From contig CAZMNY010000044.1 in NCBI GenBank assembly GCA_964567745.1, forward strand, positions 1-64,000: DNA of 64,000 nt, in the 5' to 3' direction. Shown in pieces: positions 27,092 through 36,131 of this stretch; the first letter of the stretch is position 1, and every line of letters starts with the position of its first letter. The DNA comes from CAZMNY01 sp964567745. Its GTDB lineage: Bacteria; Planctomycetota; Planctomycetia; Pirellulales; Pirellulaceae. The notes below the pieces were generated by a model. That model saw only the letters and a list, made by a program, of their open reading frames with translations. It was not told the DNA's origin and did no database searches. A program made the position numbers and the translations under genes.

Positions 27092-27613
27092 TCAATCAAC
27101 TCGTCGCTCAATACCCGCTATCGCCGGGACGCCATCGACAATGGCATTTAGATAGTCACGCTGCCAAATAGGGCGGACAAATTCGCTCACCTTGTCGCAA
27201 CTTATCAGCGCATGGATCGATTTGTCATTTTGCGCCAGGGGGCTTTCCGCCGCTTCTCGCCGCCAAACCTCAATTTTGTCCCCGCGAATAAACTGCCCGC
27301 CTTCCACCACAATCAAGTCGCACGGCGGCATTCGGTCGACCAGCGCCTGCAAGCGATCTGTGACGTCTTGCTCCGGATCTTGCTCCGAGAAGACGGCGGC
27401 CATCCCCGGCGCCAAGATGCCGACCGCTTCGGTGCCCGCTTCGCGGTGACGGTGTGAATCCTTGCCCGGAACATCGAGCTCATGATCGTGATGCGTGTGC
27501 TTTATCGTGGCGACTCGCAGGCCCTGTTGGACTAGAGCCGTAACCAGCTCAACAACTAGGGTTGTCTTCCCGCTATTTTTTGTTCCAACGACATGAATGG
27601 TTCGTGTTTTCAC
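27092..27613 (-). CDS. mobB: Molybdopterin-guanine dinucleotide biosynthesis adaptor MobB
   Basis: 173 residues, the normal MobB length. The P-loop GTKNSGKTTLVVELVTALV lies at residues 10-28, followed by the MobB signature VATIKHTHHDHELDVPGKDSHRHREAGTEAV and the LIVVEGGQF strand. MobB binds GTP and helps MobA attach GMP to molybdopterin for bis-MGD enzymes (the NarG/DMSO reductase class). Its presence next to a NarG-like remnant is suggestive. The stop lies 73 bases before the TAXI gene, so the two may be co-transcribed. MobA is not in the window. Confidence 0.9.
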   Translation of the reverse strand: MKTRTIHVVGTKNSGKTTLVVELVTALVQQGLRVATIKHTHHDHELDVPGKDSHRHREAGTEAVGILAPGMAAVFSEQDPEQDVTDRLQALVDRMPPCDLIVVEGGQFIRGDKIEVWRREAAESPLAQNDKSIHALISCDKVSEFVRPIWQRDYLNAIVDGVPAIAGIERRVD

Positions 27614-27828
27614 TGATATCCGCGATGTTCAAGAGTTCCTGGGGTCCACTGGCTATTCTGTTGTTCAACGGAAAGTCGCACAAGACCAGCACGCGCCGGC
27701 GCTCGATCGCAAATGCCAACCGGTTTGGCGGAGCCGCTTCCGCCGTCTCCGGTTCGACGAACGAGAACGGTCGCCGTACAATCGGAATCAAATCCTCAGA
27801 GCCGACACCACTTTGCAAAGACAATTTT

Positions 27829-30162
27829 ATGCTTCGCCCAATTCGCAATCCGGCGCGACTGCTCGCGACCATAGTCTTTTCACTCGCCGCGAGCATTACT
27901 TGTTCCCTTGCTGACGATGTTGACAAACCGGTTTCGTTAAACCCGATTCGGTATCAAAACCGAGCTCTTCAGGTCGATCTCGGCGTCGGGCTGTGGGCTT
28001 GGCCGATGCCATTCGATTGGGATAACGACGGCGATCTCGATCTCGTCGTCTCATGTCCCGACGTGCCCTATCGAGGGATCTACTTCTTCGAGAACCCGGG
28101 CGGTTCGTCGACGCCGATTTTCAAGCCCGCCGTCAAAGTCGGGCAAGGCCAAACCAATATCGGGCTCTCCTGGGTCGACGGCAAGCCGCGCATTCTGGCG
28201 GCCGGCGTCGAGCTAATCGATGTCCGCAAGACCGGATTCAATTCGCAGAAGAAGATTTACGCCACTAGCAACTTGCACGCCAACAAGGTTCGCGCAAATC
28301 AATGGCGTTACGTCGACTACGACGCGGATGGCGCGCTCGATCTCGCCGTCGGTGTCGGTGATTGGACGGACTACGGATGGGACAACGCTTACAACGACAA
28401 GGGCCAGTGGACTCGGGGCCCGCTGCGTGGTTTTGTCTACCTATTGCGTAATGAAGGCACGACCGATGCGCCGTCGTACGCGGAGCCCACGAAGCTGCTG
28501 GCTGGCGACAAGCCGATCGACGTTTTCGGCATGCCCTCGCCAAACTTCGCGGACTTCGATGGAGACGGTGATCTCGATCTGATTTGCGGCGAGTTTCTCG
28601 ACGGCTTCCATTACTTTCAGAACACCGGCTCGCGAACTCGACCCAGATACGCGAAATCTCAACGGCTCGGCGTCAAGATGGACCTGCAAATGATCGTACC
28701 GACCGCGGTCGACTGGGACGGCGACGGCGATGTCGATTTAATCTGCGGCGACGAGGATGGTCGAGTTGCCTGGATTGAGCACACGGGACGCGTTGAGGAT
28801 GGCACACCGGTCTTCAATGCACCCAAATACTTTCAACAGGAAGCGGACGAAATAAAATTCGGCGCCCTCGTGACGCCAGTCAGCATCGACTGGGATGGAG
28901 ATGGTGACGAAGACTTGATCTGCGGCAACACGGCTGGCTACATCGGCTTTTTCGAAAACTTGAACGGCGGCAATCCGCCGAAATTCGCCGCGGTGAAACG
29001 GCTTCAAGCGGGCGGGCGCACCTTGCGAATCATGGCGGGCGAGAACGGATCGATTCAAGGTCCAGCCGAGGCGAAATGGGGATACACGACGCTCAGCGTC
29101 GCCGACTGGGATCACGACGGGCTTCTCGACTTAGTTGTCAATTCGATCTGGGGCAAAGTGGTTTGGTATCGCAATGTCGGATCCCAAGAACGAGCCCAAC
29201 TCGAGCTGGCACGCGATGTCGAAGTCGAGTGGAGTGGATCGCCGCCCCAGCCGGCTTGGAATTGGTGGAAGCCGCAAGGAAAGCAGCTCGCAACCCAGTG
29301 GCGTACTACGCCCGTCGTCGTCGATCTCGACGGCGACGCGCTCAACGATCTCGTCATGCTCGATCACGAGGGCTACCTCGTATTCTTCCAGCGAGAACGA
29401 GATGATTCGGGGCAGCTCAAACTCAAGCCGGGCCACCGCCTGTTCACTGACGCCAATGGACGCCCGCTGCGACTGAACAATCGCGACGCCGGAGGCAGCG
29501 GCCGCCGTAAGCTTTGCCTGGCCGATTGGGATGGCGACGGCAAGATCGACATTCTTCTCAATTCATCCAACGTCGAACTTTGGCGAAACGTGTCGACAAA
29601 GCAACATGCTTGGGCGTTTCAAAACCAAGGCAACATGCACGCAAAACGACTGGCTGGCCATACCACCAGCCCGACAGTGGTCGACTGGAATCGAGACGGC
29701 AAACCGGAGTTGCTCGTCGGCGCCGAAGATGGCCGTTTGTACTACATGGCCCATCGCAAGGTCGGTATGTCGAAGCAAACCGTCGCAGGATTAACGATCG
29801 AAGCTCGTGAAATCCGATTCGGCTCGCTCGGCGATGGCAAGCCCGCCTATTCGAATCGAGCCTACACTTGGTTCGATGTGCCCGAGTCGCTTAACGGGCG
29901 GAGGACAATCCAAACAGCTGGCGGCGAACCCCCGGTCGTCTTCGTCAGTTCGCCAAAAGAATGCGAATTGCAACTAGCGACGGCGAAGAGCAACCAGACG
30001 CCGGGCAAGGCGGGCTGGAAGCGAGTTCCAGGAGCCGTCTTTGGTTATACCGATCGCGGCAAAACTCGCATGCAAGTCTGGCGGAAGAAGATCAAGGCCG
30101 GGGAGCGGACCCTGGTGCCACAAGGATCTTGGACCGGCGGCATTCTGATTCTGCCCGAATAA
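27829..30162 (+). CDS. Exported FG-GAP/VCBS repeat protein
   Basis: 777 residues from the ATG at 27829, chosen because it directly precedes a signal peptide (LLATIVFSLAASITCSLA). At least nine FG-GAP/VCBS calcium loops of the form D-x-D-x-D-G-D-x-D-L are visible: DWDNDGDLDLV, DYDADGALDLA, DFDGDGDLDLI, DWDGDGDVDLI, DWDGDGDEDLI, DWDHDGLLDLV, DLDGDALNDLV, DWDGDGKIDIL and DWNRDGKPELL. The domain forms integrin-like beta-propeller blades. It is an extracellular binding or structural protein; the ligand is unknown. It runs convergent to the RimK-like gene with 50 bases between. Confidence 0.85.
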   Translation: MLRPIRNPARLLATIVFSLAASITCSLADDVDKPVSLNPIRYQNRALQVDLGVGLWAWPMPFDWDNDGDLDLVVSCPDVPYRGIYFFENPGGSSTPIFKPAVKVGQGQTNIGLSWVDGKPRILAAGVELIDVRKTGFNSQKKIYATSNLHANKVRANQWRYVDYDADGALDLAVGVGDWTDYGWDNAYNDKGQWTRGPLRGFVYLLRNEGTTDAPSYAEPTKLLAGDKPIDVFGMPSPNFADFDGDGDLDLICGEFLDGFHYFQNTGSRTRPRYAKSQRLGVKMDLQMIVPTAVDWDGDGDVDLICGDEDGRVAWIEHTGRVEDGTPVFNAPKYFQQEADEIKFGALVTPVSIDWDGDGDEDLICGNTAGYIGFFENLNGGNPPKFAAVKRLQAGGRTLRIMAGENGSIQGPAEAKWGYTTLSVADWDHDGLLDLVVNSIWGKVVWYRNVGSQERAQLELARDVEVEWSGSPPQPAWNWWKPQGKQLATQWRTTPVVVDLDGDALNDLVMLDHEGYLVFFQRERDDSGQLKLKPGHRLFTDANGRPLRLNNRDAGGSGRRKLCLADWDGDGKIDILLNSSNVELWRNVSTKQHAWAFQNQGNMHAKRLAGHTTSPTVVDWNRDGKPELLVGAEDGRLYYMAHRKVGMSKQTVAGLTIEAREIRFGSLGDGKPAYSNRAYTWFDVPESLNGRRTIQTAGGEPPVVFVSSPKECELQLATAKSNQTPGKAGWKRVPGAVFGYTDRGKTRMQVWRKKIKAGERTLVPQGSWTGGILILPE

Positions 30163-30212
30163 GACGCGCAGGCACCGAAGATTCGACAAAACACGGGTGA
30201 GACGAAACGGCT

Positions 30213-31409
30213 CTATCCGGCCGCGACGGCTGACGCTGGCAGATCGCGAACCTTGGGGCGACGACTGCGGCGCGATTTCTCCGGAATCATGCACCGCATC
30301 GACTCAAGCTTGCCGAAACACAACAGCCGGTCACCCGCTTCGAGCATACGGTTGGATCGCGGATTGGGCACAGCCGTAGCGCCGCGATACAAGGTCAGGA
30401 CGTTAATGTCTTTTTCACGAAGTCCAGAATCGCTGATCGTGCGGCCGACGTATTCCGAACCTTCGGGAATGAAAATCTCGGTCACGCCATAACCGCGGCT
30501 CACGGTGAGCCGTTGCCGAAGGTCGATTTCGGGGAAATCAACTTGAGCTGAAACGTAGTCGATGATGGCGCCGCCGACGTCAAGTTGCGTGCATTTCTCA
30601 ATGCCCTCGAGCCCTGGCGACGAGTTAACTTCGAGGATCTGGGGACCGCCATTGCACTCGAGCATATCGACGCCGGCCACGCGAAGCCCCATGATCTGAA
30701 CGGCGCGGACCGCTGTCTCTCGATACTTTTCATCCAACTCGACCGGCTCGGTCTTACCGCCTCGATGAACATTGCTGCGAAACTCTTGCCCCTGAGCCAC
30801 CCGCCGCATCGCCGCCACAACTCGGTCACCGACCACAAACGCTCGAATGTCGCGGCCCTTGCTTTCGGCCACAAATTTCTGGATCAAGACGTTTTGCTTG
30901 GTGCTCTGTAGCGTCTCTATGATCGCCTCGGCGATTTTAACCGTCTCCGCGAGAATCACGCCAACGCCTTGAGTTCCCTCGAGCAACTTGATGATGATCG
31001 GCGCCCCGCCAACTCGATCGATCGCGGGGAGCACATCCTTCTTGCTTCGAGCGAAGGCCGTCTTCGGGATCCCCACGTGATGCCGACTGAGAATCTGCAA
31101 GCTGCGCAGCTTATCGCGAGAATTGGAGATTCCCGCAGACGTGTTCGGAGTGTAGACGTCCATCTGCTCAAATTGCCGAACAACCGCAGTGCCAAAGTAG
31201 CTGACCGAGGCACCGATGCGAGGCAAGATCGCATCGTACTGGCTCAGTTGTTTCGAGCGAAAATAGAGATCCGGATCGCCCTTATCGAGGTTGATCGCGA
31301 ATTTCATTGTGTCGAGTACTTTGACGGCGTGCCCACGTTGCTCGGCCGCTTCGCGAAGGCGTCGCGTGCTATAGCATCGTCGATTGCGTGATAGTATGGC
31401 GAGTTTCAT
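30213..31409 (-). CDS. RimK-type ATP-grasp ligase fused to a C-terminal RCK_C domain
   Basis: 398 residues. Residues 1-290 are a RimK-like ATP-grasp glutamate ligase (MKLAILSRNRRCYSTRRLRE, PRIGASVSYFGTAVVRQFEQ, PIIIKLLEGTQGVGVILAET, QKFVAESKGRDIRAFVVGDRVVAAMRRVA, ILEVNSSPGLEGIEK). These carry the ATP and metal residues expected for adding glutamates to a C-terminus such as ribosomal protein S6. Residues about 312-380 are a TrkA-C/RCK_C domain (GVTEIFIPEGSEYVGRTI ... RSNRMLEAGDRLLCFGKLE), known from K+ channels to bind small ligands including cyclic di-AMP. The fusion suggests ligand control of the ligase. It is downstream of a RimB-like protease gene. Confidence 0.88.
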   Translation of the reverse strand: MKLAILSRNRRCYSTRRLREAAEQRGHAVKVLDTMKFAINLDKGDPDLYFRSKQLSQYDAILPRIGASVSYFGTAVVRQFEQMDVYTPNTSAGISNSRDKLRSLQILSRHHVGIPKTAFARSKKDVLPAIDRVGGAPIIIKLLEGTQGVGVILAETVKIAEAIIETLQSTKQNVLIQKFVAESKGRDIRAFVVGDRVVAAMRRVAQGQEFRSNVHRGGKTEPVELDEKYRETAVRAVQIMGLRVAGVDMLECNGGPQILEVNSSPGLEGIEKCTQLDVGGAIIDYVSAQVDFPEIDLRQRLTVSRGYGVTEIFIPEGSEYVGRTISDSGLREKDINVLTLYRGATAVPNPRSNRMLEAGDRLLCFGKLESMRCMIPEKSRRSRRPKVRDLPASAVAAG

Positions 31410-31488
31410 GGTGAGTTAAATCAGCTTTCGCGCTGCGACGATCGTCCACTCAACGGATTCGGCGATATTCGGGAAAACCTTTTGATAA

Positions 31489-31956
31489 TCATGGTCTATT
31501 TTTTTTCTTTTTTGACTTCCTTCGACGCCGGCGGCCGCCAAGGAACGACCGCCCCGGATCGACTCGGAATCTGCCGCGAATCGCCTCCCGCCCCAAGAGC
31601 ATTCGAAACCCCATGGTGCCGCGATCGGCCAGCGTCGCCTCGATCTGAAGAGAATTTCCTAAAACAACTAAAGGAGTCACTATTACCGGACGAAGTGCCG
31701 CGTGACCGCTAGAGCTCTTGACCTCGCGAAAGTCGACGATCTGAGCGACGGAATCCCAAACTCGGTCTCGAGTTCGCTGTTCCGGGAACACTCGAAAACG
31801 AACAAACTTGACTCCGCTCTCCTCGAACTCGAGCAAGTCTTCTGCGTGCAACGATGACGATCGAGCACCCGTATCAACCTTGGCTTTTATTTTGCCCTCG
31901 CCCAACTCGGGCAATTCGACCCATTCACGCCAACCGATGTTCATGATTGAGGTCAT
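31489..31956 (-). CDS. Retropepsin-like ATP-dependent zinc protease family protein (RimB-like)
   Basis: 155 residues, or 151 from the ATG at 31944. It carries the retropepsin-like pair KAKVDTGARSSSLHAEDL (catalytic-type DTGA near residue 29) and RPVIVTPLVVLGNSLQIEATLADR. The tail is extremely basic (GGRRRRRKSKKKKNRP). The family (PF05618) contains RimB, which in Pseudomonas controls RimK-dependent modification of ribosomal protein S6; function here is by homology. It lies 80 bases upstream of the RimK-RCK fusion, same strand, which is the expected pairing. The lysine/arginine tail could contact ribosomal RNA or acidic proteins. Confidence 0.82.
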   Translation of the reverse strand: MTSIMNIGWREWVELPELGEGKIKAKVDTGARSSSLHAEDLLEFEESGVKFVRFRVFPEQRTRDRVWDSVAQIVDFREVKSSSGHAALRPVIVTPLVVLGNSLQIEATLADRGTMGFRMLLGREAIRGRFRVDPGRSFLGGRRRRRKSKKKKNRP

Positions 31957-32149
31957 TTGGTATCACGCGTTTGGATGAACGAAGAGTGTCGCAGGCGATC
32001 CGACTGTCGGCAAAATCGAAGGACGGTCTAAAACGAAAATTGTTGGGCGGCGATGAGAAACGTCAAAAGATCAGAACCGGCAAAAGGCAACAACGTCAAA
32101 AAGGTGCACGGCCGGCAAGGCGCCGACTTGAATGAGATTTGGTGGAAAA

Positions 32150-33055
32150 ATGCAGACCATTGAATATATCGATTCCCACACGGAAGGCGAACCGACACGA
32201 ACTGTCGTTCAGGGGGCACCCGATCTGGGCGACGGCAGCATGCAACAGCGGCGAGCCATTTTGCAGGCCGAACACGACTGGCTGCGGACCTCGTTGATTC
32301 ACGAGCCACGCGGTGCCGACTGGCTAGTGGGGGCATTGTTACAAAAACCGATCGGTTCGCAATCGACCGCGGGGATAATTTTCTTTAACAACACAGGCTA
32401 TTTGGGCATGTGCGGCCACGGCTTGATCGGCGTCGTCCAGACTCTAGCCCACTTGGGGAGAATCGAGCCGGGGCGGCACAGCTTCGAGACTCCAGCCGGC
32501 GACGTCACCGCCGAATTGCACGAGGACAATAGCGTCTCATTCACGAATGTTCTCAGTTATCGATATCGATCTGAAGTGGCATTAGACGTGCCGCAAAGGG
32601 GAACGGTTACTGGCGATATCGCCTACGGCGGCAACTGGTTCTTCCTTACACCGACGAGTTTGCCGATCGATCGAGGCAATCTTAGCGAGCTACTGCGACA
32701 AGCTTCGGCCATTCGGCAGGCGTTGACCGAGCAGCGAGTCACCGGTCGGGACGATGCGGTGATCGATCACATCGAGTTGTTCGGCAAGCCCAGCGACACG
32801 ATGCTGGCGGATAGCCGGAACTTCGTTCTCTGCCCAGGCGGAGAATACGACCGCTCGCCATGTGGAACGGGAACGAGTGCCAAAGTCGCCTGCTTGGCGG
32901 CCGACAACAAACTGGCGCCGAACGCGGTCTGGCGCCAAGAGTCGATTAGCGATGGCGTATTCCAAGCGACGTATCAAAATGCCGACGGCGGAGTCCTGCC
33001 GACGATAACTGGTCGAGCATTCGTGTTGGCGGAATCGCGGTACGTTGCCAGCTGA
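32150..33055 (+). CDS. 4-hydroxyproline 2-epimerase (proline racemase family)
   Basis: 301 residues from the ATG at 32150, which aligns with the family N-terminus MQTIEYIDSHTEGEPTR. Two catalytic cysteines are present: MCGHG (about residue 88) and RSPCGTGTSAK (about residue 238), so the enzyme is an epimerase and not the single-cysteine dehydratase type. It interconverts trans-4-hydroxy-L-proline and cis-4-hydroxy-D-proline in the cytoplasm. The next gene is a D-amino acid dehydrogenase, the second step of the route, so hydroxyproline is the likely substrate. Proline racemase activity cannot be excluded. Confidence 0.87.
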   Translation: MQTIEYIDSHTEGEPTRTVVQGAPDLGDGSMQQRRAILQAEHDWLRTSLIHEPRGADWLVGALLQKPIGSQSTAGIIFFNNTGYLGMCGHGLIGVVQTLAHLGRIEPGRHSFETPAGDVTAELHEDNSVSFTNVLSYRYRSEVALDVPQRGTVTGDIAYGGNWFFLTPTSLPIDRGNLSELLRQASAIRQALTEQRVTGRDDAVIDHIELFGKPSDTMLADSRNFVLCPGGEYDRSPCGTGTSAKVACLAADNKLAPNAVWRQESISDGVFQATYQNADGGVLPTITGRAFVLAESRYVAS

Positions 33056-33118
33056 GACAGTCGGCATTGCAGTTGTGAGTTCGGACGGAAGCGAGAGTGA
33101 TGTTGGCGAGAGCGAACG

Positions 33119-34372
33119 ATGGACAATGACCAAACAGCGATTGTGATTGGCGGCGGCCTGATTGGCTGTTCGGTCGCATACTACTTGGGCCTGCGCGGAT
33201 GGCGAGTCAGACTGCTGGAACGCGATACGATCGGCAGCGGCGCCTCGCACGGTAATTGCGGATTCGTCTGCCCGAGCCATGCGATGCCGCTTTCGGGTCC
33301 GGGTGTTATCGGCAAGACGATTCCCAGCTTATTAAAATTCGACGCACCGCTCGCGATTCCATTGCGCATCGATCCCATGTTGTGGAATTGGCTGTTTCGA
33401 TTCAGTCGCGAATGCTCTCGGCAGAAAATGCTCGACGCCGCAGCCGGGCGAGCCGCCTTGCTCGGTTCCTCGATGCAGCTCTACAAACAGTTGCTCGACA
33501 CGGGCAGCTTGAATTGCGAATGGACGGATCGAGGATTGCTGTTGGTCTACCATTCCCAACGTGAGTTCGAAGAGTTCTCTGGAACGGCCGAATTGATCAG
33601 TCAAAAATTTAGTGTCGAAGCGAAGCGATACGAACGGGATGAGGTGAAGGAGCTTGAGCCGGCTTTGCGTCGTGGGCTGGCGGGCGGATGGCATTTCCCC
33701 GATGACTCGCACGTCCGGCCAGACAAGCTGATGTCGGACTTGAGGCGGTTGATCGAAGAGCAGGGGGGCGAGATTCTAGAAGATGCGGAATTGCGATCAA
33801 TGCAGATCGAGGGCGGCGTTGTTGAGAGAGTCTTTTCGAACCGTGGCGAGCACCGAGCCGACACGTATGTGTTAGCGACCGGCGCGGAAGCGCCTGCGTT
33901 TTCAAAATACATCGGCGTGAAGATTCCGATCCAACCAGGCAAAGGCTATTCGCTGACGATGGCGCCGCTCGCAACTCAGCCTCAGATCCCGATGATCTTT
34001 GAGCAGCACCACGTGGCCGTCACACCTTTCGACGGCGCGTTCCGCATCGGCTCGACAATGGAGTTCGCGGGCTACGACCGCAAGATCAACCGCAGGCGAA
34101 TCGCGCTATTGCGAAAATCCGCCGAACTACACCTCGAATCTCCCATTCCCAGTGAGTTGGACGAGCAATGGAGCGGTTGGCGACCGATGGTCTACGACGG
34201 GCTCCCCTGCATCGGTCGCGCTCCTGCCGCCAATAATCTAATCGTGGCTGCAGGGAACGGCATGATCGGACTGGCCACTGCGCCCGCCACCGGCAAGTTG
34301 GTAGCGGAAATCGCCAACAACGAAGCGCCTCACCTTGACCCGACGCCCTACGCTCCATCCAGGTTCTTGTAG
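33119..34372 (+). CDS. D-amino acid dehydrogenase (DadA-like, likely D-hydroxyproline)
   Basis: 417 residues. The N-terminal FAD site AIVIGGGLIGCSVAYYLGLRGW (GxGxxG at about residues 10-15), the following ERDTIGSGASHGNCGFVCPSHAMP and the C-terminal NLIVAAGNGMIGLATAPATGK are typical of DadA and HypO-type enzymes. They oxidise D-amino acids to imino acids and pass electrons to the membrane. It starts 63 bases after the epimerase stop on the same strand, so it probably oxidises cis-4-hydroxy-D-proline. The C-terminal Pro-Tyr-rich end is normal. Confidence 0.88.
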   Translation: MDNDQTAIVIGGGLIGCSVAYYLGLRGWRVRLLERDTIGSGASHGNCGFVCPSHAMPLSGPGVIGKTIPSLLKFDAPLAIPLRIDPMLWNWLFRFSRECSRQKMLDAAAGRAALLGSSMQLYKQLLDTGSLNCEWTDRGLLLVYHSQREFEEFSGTAELISQKFSVEAKRYERDEVKELEPALRRGLAGGWHFPDDSHVRPDKLMSDLRRLIEEQGGEILEDAELRSMQIEGGVVERVFSNRGEHRADTYVLATGAEAPAFSKYIGVKIPIQPGKGYSLTMAPLATQPQIPMIFEQHHVAVTPFDGAFRIGSTMEFAGYDRKINRRRIALLRKSAELHLESPIPSELDEQWSGWRPMVYDGLPCIGRAPAANNLIVAAGNGMIGLATAPATGKLVAEIANNEAPHLDPTPYAPSRFL

Positions 34373-34683
34373 ACATTTAGGTGTGGGCAGTCTCGGCACC
34401 CCCGGTGAGCAGCAGGCTGGGCGCGTTTCCCGTCGCTGATTGATGACAGGAAGATGGGGGGCAGGAAAATCATGTCGTCAAATCGAGTTATACGACAACT
34501 TCTACTTTGACGCCACAACCATCCTCTCGACGATTCCCCAGAGCATCCGCGTCGCCCCGCGCAACTGTTGGCCGAAGGCCTACCTCAACGTAGCCTACGG
34601 GCAACGCCCTAGGATCGAGTGACGACCGGAACTGTTGTTTGCGCGGACGGGATTAAGAGTAAGACTAGGATTAAGCGGTAACC
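34373..34683. other. Non-coding region with palindromic repeat copy
   Basis: Holds the second copy of the dispersed palindromic element (34567-34610). No gene is visible. Confidence 0.6.
34567..34610 (+). repeat. Dispersed palindromic repeat, copy 2
   Basis: GTTGGCCGAAGGCCTACCTC then AACGTAGCCTACGGGCAACG. Matches the element at 24626-24670 nearly base for base. The two copies lie about 10 kb apart, both near transposon or gene debris. Confidence 0.8.
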
Positions 34684-34818
34684 ATGTCTTTCATTCTCCA
34701 GCCCTGGCACATTCTGCGCACTTCACTCTGCGGCATGGTGAACCAGCGACAGCAACAGATCATTGAATTCCAGAATGCGCAGATCGAAACACTGCTGAAG
34801 AAGCTGGGAAAGAGCATG
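34684..34818 (+). pseudogene. Transposase N-terminal fragment, copy 1
   Basis: Codes LCGMVNQRQQQIIEFQNAQI then ETLLKKLGK, the coiled-coil start of an integrase-core transposase. After about 45 codons the family similarity ends and the frame runs into unrelated sequence. The same coding segment recurs at 35445-35586. It is a dead remnant. Confidence 0.65.
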
Positions 34819-34850
34819 GTCGAACTCGTGGTGTTCGCGCGTTGCTGTCG

Positions 34851-35240
34851 CTATTTTTTGGACCTTGGTGAATACAAATAGGAGGACTGAGGTCTGTAGT
34901 TCGTCCAGCGGTTTTGGCGCTCAGTGAACCGATAGTTCAACGTCGTTTTCACGACTAGCCGAACGTCTGTGATGATCCAGTTGAAGTTGCAATCGAATAT
35001 ATCGCAGATGTCACCGCTTTCATGAGCCATAAATAGCAAGTCATACATTAACTCGGCGTCGTCGTGGTCTTCGGTCTCGAAAACCGTCGACCAGTACGTT
35101 CCGCCACTGCGCCAGAATTCGTATTGGACCTGCACCTGGTACTTCGTTGTCGTCAGTGGCACAGAAAGCTGTGCCTGGCAAACGGCCGGGACCGTAGCGA
35201 GCAGTAACAGAGCCGGAAGCAGACTTCGCATTTTGAACAT
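34851..35240 (-). CDS. Small secreted protein of unknown function
   Basis: 129 residues from the ATG at 35240 (an ATG at 35231 is also possible). A signal peptide is clear (MRSLLPALLLLATVPAVCQA). The mature part is rich in aromatic residues and contains YQVQVQYEFWRSGGTYWSTV and CDIFDCNFNWII, with two cysteines close together, and ends YLYSPRSKK. I do not recognise the family. It lies between two truncated transposase copies, so it may be a passenger gene of a lost mobile element. Confidence 0.65.
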   Translation of the reverse strand: MFKMRSLLPALLLLATVPAVCQAQLSVPLTTTKYQVQVQYEFWRSGGTYWSTVFETEDHDDAELMYDLLFMAHESGDICDIFDCNFNWIITDVRLVVKTTLNYRFTERQNRWTNYRPQSSYLYSPRSKK

Positions 35241-35444
35241 GAGTGTTTTCCTCTGGCTAAATGAGTAGTGATTGGCCACAACTACTAAAGCGAGAAAAAC
35301 GGCTATGTGTTACAGAGCAAATGCCGGTAGGGTCAAAAAACTAAGCCGAACTCAAGACGACGTGAAATACGGGACATATGGCTCACCAGAGTCTCGCATC
35401 TCAGCCGCTTGATTTCACCTCTCGGCACCGGAAACTGATCGATT

Positions 35445-35816
35445 TTGGCGCCGAACATGCCCTTCCTGCTCCAGACTTGGCAGATCCTGCTCGCTTCACT
35501 CTGCGGCATGGTGAACCAGCGACAGCAACAGATCATCGAATTCCAGAATGCGCAGATAGAAACACTGTTGAAGAAGCTCGGAAAGAAGCGTCTGCTGCTG
35601 GATGACGATCAGCGTCGATTACTGGCCGGAAAGGCTCACGCTATTGGCCGTACGGCTCTGCTGGAACTCACAACCATCGTCACGCCAGACACGATCCTGC
35701 GCTGGCATCGCGAACTCGTCGCAAAGAAGTTTGACGCCTGGGCGGAATCCCTTTCTGACGGAAAGGGGCACTCTGAAACCGGCAATCAGCTCCATTTGAA
35801 ACCCGAATCAAAATAG
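35445..35816 (+). pseudogene. Truncated integrase-core transposase, copy 2
   Basis: 123 residues. It contains the same QRQQQIIEFQNAQIETLLKK segment as 34684-34818. It extends further into a helix-turn-helix region (RLLLDDDQRRLLAGKAHAIG then TPDTILRWHRELVAKKFD), the usual N-terminal third of an integrase-core (rve) transposase. The DDE catalytic domain is missing and the tail GHSETGNQLHLKPESK is unrelated, so the gene is truncated at about 100 of an expected 330-350 residues. No terminal inverted repeats were found. Confidence 0.65.
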
Positions 35817-36131
35817 CTTACAGCACACGCTTCGCAGTCCGTCAAAAGTCGCATGATCTCAAGCGGCTCACAAGCCTGTCCGATAAATAGTCGCATTCTC
35901 CAGAGAGCGTAGGTGGCGTTCGGAAACCACTATTGTCAAAAAGGCAACGTCGTGGTTGCGCAGTCGACAACGGCTGACAACCATAAGTCGTTTTGACGCG
36001 GGGCATTACGTTGACGCATCAATGCGTACTGTGAATTGGCATGTGAGTTGCGTAGCTTACTGCCGTTGTCGTTAATCTATCTTGCACCGCCTTTAATAAC
36101 TCTCAACGACTCAAGAAAGCAGGGAACGACC
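35817..36131. other. Intergenic region upstream of hutX-like gene
   Basis: About 315 bases. No gene or convincing repeat seen; the plus strand is open in one frame into hutX but the extra residues look non-coding. Confidence 0.5.

Noticed and set aside
27562..27828. Longer N-terminus of the FG-GAP protein gene overlapping mobB
   Set aside because: The extra 89 codons carry no signal or domain and overlap mobB antisense. The ATG at 27829 directly precedes a signal peptide.
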